This document shows, one piece after another, positions 1 to 5,786 of a stretch of 13,336 nt of DNA (within the stretch, counting starts at the first letter, position 1; every line of letters starts with the position of its first letter). This DNA comes from DATIHK01 sp035480775 (GTDB lineage Bacteria > Patescibacteriota > WWE3 > UBA101185 > UBA10185): contig DATIHK010000051.1 of assembly GCA_035480775.1 (NCBI GenBank), positions 1 to 13,336 of the forward strand, given 5' to 3'. The translations under genes and the position numbers were made by a program. The notes under the pieces were generated by a model, which searched no databases, was not told the DNA's origin, and was given only the letters and a program-made list of their open reading frames with translations.

Positions 1-651
1 CCTGTTGAAAATTATTTGCCAATAAAAACTGATTTAAAAGGAATCAAAATTGGAAAGCCAAAATCATATTTTGAAATCGATCTCGAACCCGGCGTAAAAG
101 AACAAGTAGAAAAAGCCGTTGCTAAATTTAAAGAGCTCGGGGCCGAAATTGTCGAAATGGATTTGCTTTCTCCAAAATATTCCATCGCCGTTTACACTAT
201 ATTGCAACGTTCCGAAGTTTCTTCTAATCTTGCGCGAATGGACGGAATTCGCTACGGTCAAACTCGTGACAAATTTGGTTTTGAAGCTCGCAAACGAATG
301 ATGCTCGGCGCCTACGCCTTAAGTGCAGGGTACTACGATGCTTACTATTCAAAAGCGCAAAAAGTTAGAACTTTAATAGTTAATGACTTTAATAAAGCAT
401 TCGAAAATGTAGACTTGATCATTGGCCCAACTATGCCTTGTACAGCCACTGCCCTAGGTGAATCAGATAAAAATGCCATGTTCGGAGAATTAATGGATGT
501 TTTAGCCGAACCGAGCTCAATCGCTGGCTTGCCTGGAATTTCTATTAATTGCGGCTTTAGCGATGGTATGCCAGTTGGCGTTCAATTGATTGGGCAACAG
601 TTTAGCGAAAGTAAACTTATTAATACAGCTAAAGTTTTTGAAAATAAATAG
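1..651 (+). CDS. gatA: Glutamyl-tRNA(Gln)/aspartyl-tRNA(Asn) amidotransferase subunit A, 3' part
   Basis: Amidase-signature subunit of GatCAB, which releases ammonia from glutamine and passes it to GatB to convert Glu-tRNA(Gln) or Asp-tRNA(Asn) to the amidated form. The reading frame is open from base 1 (it begins Pro-Val-Glu-Asn-Tyr), so the 5' part with the catalytic Lys and two Ser lies outside the window. About 216 C-terminal residues remain. Recognisable family blocks are the segment FGFEARKRMMLGAYALSAGY (near 265-325), the YYSKAQKVR stretch, IIGPTMPCTA (near 420), and the closing SSIAGLPGISINCGF and MPVGVQLIGQQF blocks. The TTG at 16 is an internal Leu codon, not a start. gatB lies 1.5 kb downstream rather than adjacent, which is unusual. 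Stop TAG at 649-651. Confidence 0.95.
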   Translation, partial: PVENYLPIKTDLKGIKIGKPKSYFEIDLEPGVKEQVEKAVAKFKELGAEIVEMDLLSPKYSIAVYTILQRSEVSSNLARMDGIRYGQTRDKFGFEARKRMMLGAYALSAGYYDAYYSKAQKVRTLIVNDFNKAFENVDLIIGPTMPCTATALGESDKNAMFGELMDVLAEPSSIAGLPGISINCGFSDGMPVGVQLIGQQFSESKLINTAKVFENK

Positions 652-688
652 GACCTTTCTTCGAAAATAGGACTTTTCTTCGAAAATA
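651..688. repeat. Two tandem 19-bp direct repeats after gatA
   Basis: Two head-to-tail copies of a 19-bp unit (651-669 and 670-688), differing at one base (C/T at the fifth position). The unit begins GGAC and ends TTCGAAAATA. The first copy starts on the last base of the gatA stop codon. Each unit can form a small TTTC/GAAA hairpin with a TTC loop, so they could add weakly to transcription ending. It may simply be a local duplication. Confidence 0.75.
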
Positions 689-728
689 AAAAAAGCGCCT
701 TCGGGACAATGTACATCCCTAGGCGCCT
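689..728 (-). terminator. Rho-independent terminator of the 734-1198 gene
   Basis: Read on the minus strand, a hairpin with arms GGCGC (726-722) and GCGCC (699-695), extended by a T700-A721 pair and an inner TCCC/GGGA stem, is followed by an uninterrupted run of T (694-688). It lies just past the stop of the minus-strand gene. On the plus strand the T-run after the stem is short, so it could serve gatA only weakly. Confidence 0.8.
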
Positions 729-733
729 GCCTT

Positions 734-1198
734 TTACATTGATGCAAATATCAAAGCTACTACTAATCCTACAATAAGCATAAAAATCCAAAGTATCACC
801 TTATTGGTAGAATTCCAAACCACTAACACTTTCACAGGATTTTCGCTCGTAATGTGAAAGGTTATTATAAATCCTCCAGTTATATACCAATTACCTGCTT
901 GTATTGGCGATTTATCCAAAAGAATATACTTGTCACTTTGCCAACCCAACGGTTTAGGTGCAGAATGCCCAGATAATTTGCTGCCATTAATACTAGTAAG
1001 GTCAAATTCATCCGCCGAAGCTGCTTCTACAACAACCGGATCTGATACCTCCAAGTGCATACCGCTGTAAGCATATGTCAAAACGTCTTTTCCAGAATAG
1101 TTCAAATCGCGTGTAGTTATCCAAGAAAAGAATCCTGCGATTATTAAGCAAATTGCGCTAATAATCAGATATTTTCGTATGAACCAGTTTTTTGTCAT
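734..1198 (-). CDS. Small two-helix membrane protein, unknown function
   Basis: A 154-residue protein I do not recognise. A hydrophobic segment at about residues 10-27 follows a basic N-terminus (K3, R8, K9), and a second at about 133-152 ends the protein. The roughly 105 residues between them are polar with alternating hydrophobics, suggesting a beta-rich domain held outside the membrane between two anchors. The layout loosely recalls E3/GIDE-like or DUF-type envelope proteins, but no diagnostic motif is present. The start is fixed by an AGGAGG Shine-Dalgarno five bases upstream (1210-1204). A strong terminator follows the stop. It is transcribed convergently with gatA and is one of two minus-strand genes separating gatA from gatB. 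Confidence 0.8.
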   Translation of the reverse strand: MTKNWFIRKYLIISAICLIIAGFFSWITTRDLNYSGKDVLTYAYSGMHLEVSDPVVVEAASADEFDLTSINGSKLSGHSAPKPLGWQSDKYILLDKSPIQAGNWYITGGFIITFHITSENPVKVLVVWNSTNKVILWIFMLIVGLVVALIFASM

Positions 1199-1235
1199 GG
1201 AGTCCTCCTCTAGATAGCGTTTTAGTCTAATTAAA

Positions 1236-1244
1236 ATTGTAACA
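1236..1244 (-). promoter_or_regulatory. Extended -10 promoter of the 734-1198 gene
   Basis: On the minus strand, TGT-TACAAT: the -10 hexamer is at 1241-1236, with the TG element just upstream. It leaves a leader of about 30 bases containing the AGGAGG ribosome site. No good -35 is seen, which is usual for extended -10 promoters. Confidence 0.5.
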
Positions 1245-1275
1245 TAAACCGTTCGGATAAAATCCTGAAATGCTA

Positions 1276-1281
1276 TATAAT
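1276..1281 (+). promoter_or_regulatory. -10 box directly before the HEPN-like gene (leaderless)
   Basis: A perfect TATAAT ends six bases before the ATG at 1288, so transcription should begin at or within a base or two of that ATG. An alternative register, TGC-TATATA (1271-1279), is an extended -10. Either choice makes the ATG at 1270 unusable, since it would lie in the promoter. Confidence 0.55.
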
Positions 1282-1287
1282 AAATTT

Positions 1288-1680
1288 ATGCTAGATTTTT
1301 TTGCAAAACTCTTATTTCCTTCTATCAGTGGCCGCGGATCAGTATCACAGCAGACCGAATCCAAAATAAAAGCCGAATGGCAAAACATAGACGCACTTCT
1401 TAAACAAAAAAGCCCAAGCCAACTTAAACAAGCATTGATAAGCGCAGATAAATGTTTGGATAACGCTTTGCGAGACGTAGTCGCCGGAGAAACAATGGGC
1501 GAACGCTTAAAAAATGCTAAAAATAAATTTGATGTCATTACATATAATAAAATTTGGGAAGCACACAAAGTACGAAATAATTTAGTGCACGAGGCCGGAT
1601 ACGAACCTCCATATTTTGTTATACAACAAGCTGTAGATAATTTAAAAAACGGCCTAATCGTTTTAGGGTTGCGAGTTTAA
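1288..1680 (+). CDS. Small protein with an RNxxxH (HEPN-like) motif
   Basis: A 130-residue, mostly helical, probably cytosolic protein. The C-terminal half carries KVRNNLVHEAG (residues 95-104), in which R96 and H101 form the R-x4-H pattern of HEPN-type domains, many of which are RNA nucleases or nucleotide-binding helical bundles. Hydrophobic heptads on either side fit a four-helix bundle. The family assignment is inference from this motif alone. A longer reading from ATG 1270 gives 136 residues, but the TATAAT at 1276-1281 and the lack of a Shine-Dalgarno favour 1288. No MNT-type antitoxin partner is adjacent, and the neighbouring minus-strand genes do not look co-transcribed. Its stop codon overlaps the terminator of the convergent 1728-2039 gene. 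Confidence 0.75.
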   Translation: MLDFFAKLLFPSISGRGSVSQQTESKIKAEWQNIDALLKQKSPSQLKQALISADKCLDNALRDVVAGETMGERLKNAKNKFDVITYNKIWEAHKVRNNLVHEAGYEPPYFVIQQAVDNLKNGLIVLGLRV

Positions 1681-1711
1681 AAAAGGGAACCCCCAAACAG
1701 CAGAGGCTCCC
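1679..1711 (-). terminator. Rho-independent terminator of the 1728-2039 gene
   Basis: On the minus strand, GGGAGCC (1711-1705) pairs with GGTTCCC (1691-1685) through six Watson-Crick pairs and one G-U pair, followed by six T (1684-1679). The G-U pair is an A-C mismatch on the other strand, and no T-run follows on the plus side, so the element works on the minus strand. Confidence 0.8.
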
Positions 1712-1727
1712 AATTATAAGCAAACAG

Positions 1728-2039
1728 TCAGACATCCAGTAAAACATTTCCAATCAACAACCAAGGAATTCTTTTCTTTTCACCTGTTCCTGCACCTCTT
1801 TCGCTAACTGTCTGTTCTAATTCGATAAAACCGTCATCAAAGTCGAAACACTCAAGACGATTTTGGATCTCTTTCAAAACATCAGATGATAAAATAAAAT
1901 ATGCCCGAAAACGCGTGACATAAATGCGTCCATTGAGCAACTTAAGCTTTGATTGCACACGGTCTTGTACATCTCTATCCTTTTTAGCAATTTTCTTTTT
2001 GGCGTTTTTTTCAGTAATAGCATGGTTTGCACCTGACAT
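1728..2039 (-). CDS. Small Lys-rich protein, unknown function
   Basis: A 103-residue protein I do not recognise. The first 35 residues are strongly basic and polar (an AKKKIAKKDRD stretch at about 13-23) and probably flexible. The remainder, from about KLKLLNGRIYVTRFRAYFIL onward, alternates hydrophobic and polar residues and looks like a small alpha/beta domain ending in a hydrophobic strand. There is no membrane segment and no signal peptide. The basic tail could bind nucleic acid, but nothing else supports that. The start is well fixed by CGGAGGT ending four bases before the ATG. It has its own extended -10 promoter and a strong terminator, so it forms a single-gene unit. Confidence 0.75.
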   Translation of the reverse strand: MSGANHAITEKNAKKKIAKKDRDVQDRVQSKLKLLNGRIYVTRFRAYFILSSDVLKEIQNRLECFDFDDGFIELEQTVSERGAGTGEKKRIPWLLIGNVLLDV

Positions 2040-2070
2040 GAATACCTCCGTGGTGTTATCAGTTTTTCGA

Positions 2071-2079
2071 ATTATAACA
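2071..2079 (-). promoter_or_regulatory. Extended -10 promoter of the 1728-2039 gene
   Basis: On the minus strand, TGT-TATAAT, with the hexamer at 2076-2071 and the TG element beside it. It gives a leader of about 25 bases that includes the GGAGGT ribosome site. A back-to-back arrangement with the gatB promoter occupies this 84-bp gap. Confidence 0.6.
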
Positions 2080-2109
2080 TTGAGTATAAAAAATATTTAA
2101 ATTTCGTAG

Positions 2110-2115
2110 TAAAAT
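2110..2115 (+). promoter_or_regulatory. -10 box of gatB (near-leaderless)
   Basis: TAAAAT ends eight bases before the gatB ATG at 2124. No Shine-Dalgarno is present in the preceding 20 bases, and no convincing -35 is seen. The transcript should start one or two bases before the ATG. Confidence 0.5.
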
Positions 2116-2123
2116 ACCCACGT

Positions 2124-3422
2124 ATGTACAAACTAGTATTAGGATTAGAAATTCATTTACACCTAAAAACTAAAACTAAAATGTTTTGCGGCTGCGCTGC
2201 GGATATTTATGGAGCTGAACCCAATACGCACACTTGTCCTGTTTGTTTAGGTCTTCCTGGAGCTTTGCCTGTTCCCAATGGCGATGCAGTTAAAATGACG
2301 CAATTATTAGGATTGGCTTTAAATTGCGGATTAAATGCAAATTCCAGATTTGATCGCAAACATTATTTTTATCCAGATTTGCCAAAAGGCTATCAGATTA
2401 GTCAGTATAAACAACCTTTATGTACCGAAGGGTTTTTGCTGCTAGATTCAGGTGGAAAAGCTGAAATCGAAAGAATTCATCTCGAAGAAGATACCGCCAA
2501 ATCATTTCACGAAACCGGACAAACTTTAATCGACTTTAATAAATCTGGTATGCCGCTGGTCGAAATTGTTACAACTCCAACTTTTAAATCACTCGAAGAT
2601 GCTATCGACTTCTGTAAGAAGATTCAAGATATTGTGCGAAGTTTAAATATTTCTGATGCTGATATGGAAAAAGGTCAGATGAGACTCGAAGCTAATATTT
2701 CTATGCGTACAGAAGAAGACGAAAAAGCCAATAAACTTCCAGCATACAAAGTAGAAGTAAAAAATATTAACTCGTTTAAATTTATGGAAAAAGCCGTTCG
2801 CGCCGAAATGACTCGCCAAACAGAGTTACTTGAAAAAGGCGAAACTCCAGCCCAAGAAAATCGCGGATGGAACGAAGCTACTGGTACAACAATATCTCAA
2901 CGCAGCAAAGAAGAGGCTCATGATTACCGATATTTTCCAGAACCAGATATTCCCCCAATGGTTTTTGACGAAAAATATTTGAAAGATTTAAAAAATGAAT
3001 TGCCGCAACTTCCAGACCAACTGAAAATGACCTTAACAAGCCAGCATAAACTATCTGAAAGTTCTGCGAATTTATTGTCTGGTTCAGAAAATAAAATATT
3101 ATTACAAAAATTCAACGAGCTAGTTGCTGCAAATATAGATCCACAAAAAGCTGCTAACTTACTTTTAAATAAACCCGAATTCAGAGAGTTTTCTACTGAA
3201 GAATTCTTAACGAGATTGAAAGAGTCAGAAAACAAAGTAACTGATACTACAGTCTTAGATGAAGCAATAAATAAAGTCCTCGAAGCAAATCCAAAAGCAG
3301 TTGCCGACTTTAAAGCAGGAAAAGAAAGTTCAATCGAATATTTACTTGGAATGGTAATGCGCGAAACTAAGGGAAAAGCTGATAGTACAATTGTACGAGA
3401 ATTACTCAAAAAATCATTGTAA
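2124..3422 (+). CDS. gatB: Glutamyl-tRNA(Gln)/aspartyl-tRNA(Asn) amidotransferase subunit B
   Basis: tRNA-binding kinase-like subunit of GatCAB: it activates the misacylated Glu or Asp on tRNA with ATP and transfers ammonia supplied by GatA. The protein begins with the family block GLEIHLHLKTKTKMFCGC. A zinc site is visible as C22-x-C24 and C38-x2-C41. The EEDTAKSFHE segment (121-130), DFNKSGMPLVEIV (137-149), EVKNINSFKF (211-220) and HDYRYFPEPDIPP all match GatB. The C-terminal tRNA-binding tail domain is present, ending in MRETKGKADSTIVRELLKKS. At 432 residues it is about 40 shorter than typical GatB (about 475). The start is the first Met of the conserved block; it has no Shine-Dalgarno but a -10 box close by. 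gatC is not in the window, and polA follows after 34 bases. Confidence 0.97.
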   Translation: MYKLVLGLEIHLHLKTKTKMFCGCAADIYGAEPNTHTCPVCLGLPGALPVPNGDAVKMTQLLGLALNCGLNANSRFDRKHYFYPDLPKGYQISQYKQPLCTEGFLLLDSGGKAEIERIHLEEDTAKSFHETGQTLIDFNKSGMPLVEIVTTPTFKSLEDAIDFCKKIQDIVRSLNISDADMEKGQMRLEANISMRTEEDEKANKLPAYKVEVKNINSFKFMEKAVRAEMTRQTELLEKGETPAQENRGWNEATGTTISQRSKEEAHDYRYFPEPDIPPMVFDEKYLKDLKNELPQLPDQLKMTLTSQHKLSESSANLLSGSENKILLQKFNELVAANIDPQKAANLLLNKPEFREFSTEEFLTRLKESENKVTDTTVLDEAINKVLEANPKAVADFKAGKESSIEYLLGMVMRETKGKADSTIVRELLKKSL

Positions 3423-3441
3423 ATCCAAACAAAATTTCTCG

Positions 3442-3450
3442 TGGTAAGAT
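3442..3450 (+). promoter_or_regulatory. Extended -10 promoter of polA (leaderless)
   Basis: TGG-TAAGAT, with the hexamer at 3445-3450, lies six bases before the GTG start at 3457. No Shine-Dalgarno is present. A leaderless transcript beginning at the GTG is implied; polA could also be read through from gatB, since no terminator separates them. Confidence 0.5.
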
Positions 3451-3456
3451 AACTTT

Positions 3457-5298
3457 GTGGAACTCAAATTTAACCCCGATAAACCCGAATACGAATTTAT
3501 TCAAACTCTAGATGCGGCAAATAAAGCTTTTGATGCTCTAGAAAAAGAACCCATTATTGGACTTGATGTTGAAAGTACTGGGTTTGATCCCTACACAGAT
3601 AAACTTTTGTTAGTTCAAATCGGAACTGCTTCCAAATCCTACATTTTTGACGCGCGCAAAGTAGATCTTAAAGAAATGCCAAGATTTAAAGAATTTATCG
3701 AAAATCCAAAAATATTAAAGTTAATGCACAACGGAAAATTTGACTATGGATTTATTAAACTGCAAACCGGAGCAGAAATTGCAAATATATTTGATACGAT
3801 GTTGAGTGAATCAATTTTAACCGCAGGACTGCAAGCTAAACCAGCATCTTTAAAAGAACTTTCGTTTAAATATTTAGATTTAAACATCGAAAAAGAAATT
3901 CGAAAAACTTTTGCAGGATTTGCAGGAGCAATGACAAAAGAACAATTAGATTATTCTGCTCTAGACACTCTTTTAATGTTTCCTGTTTTTGAAGCGCAAC
4001 TCGACAAATTAAAAAAAGAAAATTTAATAAATATAGCCAAGTTAGAATTCTCTGTAACCCGTGTCGTTGCCGAAATGGAACTCAAAGGAATTTTAATAAA
4101 TTCCAAAAAGTGGAAAGAAATTATCGCCGATTTGCGCATTAAACGCGACAAATTTGAACAAGATTTTTATGAAGCTATTAGACCACTCTACAAAATAAAT
4201 CAGAATGATCTTTTTGGAAAAGCCTCAGATCCAATTAATATGAATAGCAATGTGCAACTATTAGAATTGTTTAATAATAAACTTGGTCTAAATCTTCCTT
4301 CTACTGGAGATGCAATTTTAGAAACTGCTCAACACCCTGTCGCCAGAATTTTGCGTGATTATCGTGGTTACGAAAAATTAATTTCAGCCTTCGGCGAAGG
4401 ATTACTAGACAAAATTAATAAAGTAACCGGCCGAATTCATCCTAACTTTTTGCAACTTGGTGCAGCAACTGGGCGTTTTTCTTGTCAAAATCCCAACTTG
4501 CAGCAGATTCCGCGAAACTCAGACGAAGTACCTTTTAGAACCTGTTTTATGCCCGCTCCAGGATATAAATTAGTAGTAGCCGATTATTCTTCAATGGAAA
4601 TGCGCATTCTTGCAAATGAATCTGGCGACGTAAAAATGATAAAAGCCTTAAAAGATGGATTAGATATTCACTCTTACACAGCCTCACTAATGTTTGATAA
4701 ACCATATACCCCTGATTTTAAAAAACTTTATCCACAATTGAGACAAATCGCCAAACCAATTGGTTTTGGCTTGATGTACGGAATGGGACCAATGGGACTA
4801 GCCGGCCGAATCGGATCAGAAATTAAACAAGAAGTAACTAAAGAACAAGGCACCGAATACATGAATAAATATTTTAAAAGTTACCCAAGTGTTCAAAGAT
4901 ATCTCGACAAACTTGCTCGAGAAGCAGTTGAAAAAGGATACAGTCCAACTCCGGCGGGTCGTAAACGCTGGTATACCAAACCTGATCCATCAGATCCAGA
5001 TTACAAAAAGAAAATTTCCAACATTGAACGACAAGCAAAAAATCACCCTATTCAAGGAACTAATGCCGATGTTACAAAATACGCGATGGTATTTATTCAA
5101 GAAAAGTTAAACGAAACTGGTGTAGATGGAAATGTAATTTTAACCGTTCACGACGAAATTGTTTGTGAAGTTCGAGAAGACCAAGCCGAAGATTGGTCGA
5201 AAATTCACGACGAGCAAATGAAACGCGCTGGAGAATTATTAATCAAAAGAGTTCCTACAGAAACATCAGTTTTTGTTGGAGATGTCTGGGAACATTGA
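3457..5298 (+). CDS. polA: DNA polymerase I, Klenow-type (3'-5' exonuclease plus polymerase)
   Basis: Family A DNA polymerase for repair and Okazaki-fragment completion. The 613 residues correspond to a Klenow fragment: there is no N-terminal 5' nuclease domain. A DEDDy proofreading exonuclease comes first, with D37 and E39 in LDVESTGFDP, D96 in HNGKFDYGF, and Y166/D170 in DYSALD, so proofreading looks intact. The polymerase follows: TGRFSCQNPNLQQIP (338-352), motif A D376 in VVADYSSMEMR, motif B R429-x3-K433-x3-F437-x3-Y441, and motif C HDE at 565-567. Two O-helix residues are unusual: AKPIGFG replaces the common AKAINFG. F437 is the Phe position linked to dideoxynucleotide discrimination. 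The start is GTG, chosen because it sits just after an extended -10. Primer removal would need a separate 5' nuclease elsewhere. Confidence 0.96.
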   Translation: MELKFNPDKPEYEFIQTLDAANKAFDALEKEPIIGLDVESTGFDPYTDKLLLVQIGTASKSYIFDARKVDLKEMPRFKEFIENPKILKLMHNGKFDYGFIKLQTGAEIANIFDTMLSESILTAGLQAKPASLKELSFKYLDLNIEKEIRKTFAGFAGAMTKEQLDYSALDTLLMFPVFEAQLDKLKKENLINIAKLEFSVTRVVAEMELKGILINSKKWKEIIADLRIKRDKFEQDFYEAIRPLYKINQNDLFGKASDPINMNSNVQLLELFNNKLGLNLPSTGDAILETAQHPVARILRDYRGYEKLISAFGEGLLDKINKVTGRIHPNFLQLGAATGRFSCQNPNLQQIPRNSDEVPFRTCFMPAPGYKLVVADYSSMEMRILANESGDVKMIKALKDGLDIHSYTASLMFDKPYTPDFKKLYPQLRQIAKPIGFGLMYGMGPMGLAGRIGSEIKQEVTKEQGTEYMNKYFKSYPSVQRYLDKLAREAVEKGYSPTPAGRKRWYTKPDPSDPDYKKKISNIERQAKNHPIQGTNADVTKYAMVFIQEKLNETGVDGNVILTVHDEIVCEVREDQAEDWSKIHDEQMKRAGELLIKRVPTETSVFVGDVWEH

Positions 5299-5313
5299 GT
5301 TTTATTATCTTGT

Positions 5314-5340
5314 GGCCCCATAGTATAATGGTACAGATAC
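5314..5340 (+). other. tRNA-like 5' half (acceptor strand plus D arm), apparently incomplete
   Basis: GGCCCCA at 5314-5320 looks like a 5' acceptor strand. It is followed by T-A in positions 8-9 and a perfect four-pair D stem, GTAT (5323-5326) with ATAC (5337-5340), around a D loop containing AAT-GGTA. This fits the A-box pattern of tRNA genes. The rest does not: the following CTCT/GGAG stem has no T33 in its loop, there is no T arm, and no complementary TGGGGCC acceptor strand is found in the next few hundred bases. It may be a broken tRNA gene, a tRNA-like leader, or chance, because TATAAT inside it (5324-5329) may serve as the promoter of the next gene. Confidence 0.4.
5324..5329 (+). promoter_or_regulatory. 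Possible -10 box for the 5368-5610 gene
   Basis: Perfect TATAAT, with a weak TTTATT 17 bases upstream. It would give a leader of about 32 bases containing the AAGGGAG ribosome site (5351-5357, ten bases before the ATG). It overlaps the tRNA-like segment, so the two readings compete. Confidence 0.4.
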
Positions 5341-5367
5341 GACTCTAAACAAGGGAGAAAATCCAAG

Positions 5368-5610
5368 ATGCTAAGAAAGAAAGGATTTGATGTAGAAGCA
5401 TTCCTCGGAACTGTAGGACTGATTGTGTACATCGTGGGAACGATTTGCCTGGTAGTTTGGATTACTTTGGGAACAGGCAATTATGTCCTCGCACACATCA
5501 CCCCCGAGCAGAAAGACTTTGTAGTCAATCGCGTAGCCCCGGGTTTACTCGTGGCCGCCCTGATAATCGGTCTGGCGATTTCGCGGCACGGGAGTTTCAA
5601 CAATCGATAG
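5368..5610 (+). CDS. Small two-helix membrane protein, unknown function
   Basis: An 80-residue protein I do not recognise. Two hydrophobic segments, about residues 12-35 and 56-72, flank a short polar loop (HITPEQKDFVVNR, 43-55). A basic start (R3, K4, K5) and a basic end (SRHGSFNNR) suggest that both termini are cytoplasmic, making a hairpin membrane protein. Codon choice is less AT-biased than in polA and clpE (several GCC, CTG, CGC and GTC codons), as in the other accessory genes here. It has a purine-rich ribosome site (AAGGGAG) with rather long spacing and is followed by a very strong terminator, so it appears to be a single-gene unit between polA and clpE. Confidence 0.75.
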   Translation: MLRKKGFDVEAFLGTVGLIVYIVGTICLVVWITLGTGNYVLAHITPEQKDFVVNRVAPGLLVAALIIGLAISRHGSFNNR

Positions 5611-5626
5611 GCCGCGAACCCGCAAA

Positions 5627-5686
5627 AGCACCTCTTCCATACTCCTTGATATAACAAGTGAGGAGATGGAACGGGTGCTTTTTTTT
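5627..5686 (+). terminator. Long rho-independent terminator
   Basis: A long stem formed by AGCACC/GGTGCT, TTCCAT/ATGGAA and CTCCT/AGGAG, separated by small mismatches (about 17 pairs over 5627-5679), is followed by eight T (5679-5686). Four A precede the left arm, so some function in the opposite direction is possible. It isolates the 5368-5610 gene from the clpE promoter, whose -35 begins ten bases later. Confidence 0.92.
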
Positions 5687-5695
5687 CTAAACTAC

Positions 5696-5724
5696 TTGAC
5701 TAAAAATCGGTTATCACCTAATAT
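5696..5724 (+). promoter_or_regulatory. Sigma70-type promoter of clpE
   Basis: TTGACT (5696-5701), a 17-base spacer and TAATAT (5719-5724). This is the best full -35/-10 pair in the window. The start point is predicted near 5731, giving a leader of about 55 bases before the ATG at 5787. Confidence 0.85.
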
Positions 5725-5737
5725 AGAAGAGTGCTAA
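5711..5737 (+). promoter_or_regulatory. CIRCE operator (HrcA binding site)
   Basis: TTATCACCT, nine bases, GAGTGCTAA. Compared with the CIRCE consensus TTAGCACTC-N9-GAGTGCTAA, the right half is perfect, the left half matches 6 of 9, and the spacing is exact (15 of 18 conserved positions). The element straddles the -10 box and the predicted start point, the expected place for repression by HrcA with release on heat or protein-folding stress. Confidence 0.85.
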
Positions 5738-5786
5738 TTAAGAGCTCATTTAAATTCTTTTTACACAAATTTGAAAGGAGTTTCAG

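Noticed and set aside
16..18. TTG as the start of gatA
   Set aside because: The frame is open from base 1 and the preceding residues fit GatA, so this Leu is internal.
1270..1287. ATG 1270 as the start of the HEPN-like gene
   Set aside because: It lies upstream of and within the TATAAT promoter region, has no Shine-Dalgarno, and the ATG at 1288 is better placed.
1288..2039. Toxin-antitoxin pair made of the HEPN-like gene and the Lys-rich gene
   Set aside because: The two genes are convergent, use different start styles and have separate promoters, and the Lys-rich protein shows no nucleotidyltransferase or known antitoxin motif.
2924..3409. Long antisense open frame (161 codons) on the minus strand within gatB
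   Set aside because: It is Ser/Phe-rich low-complexity translation opposite a highly conserved gatB region, and has no ribosome site. It is a shadow of the real gene.
5314..5400. Complete functional tRNA gene after polA
   Set aside because: No T arm, no matching 3' acceptor strand and no T33 in the anticodon-like loop were found.
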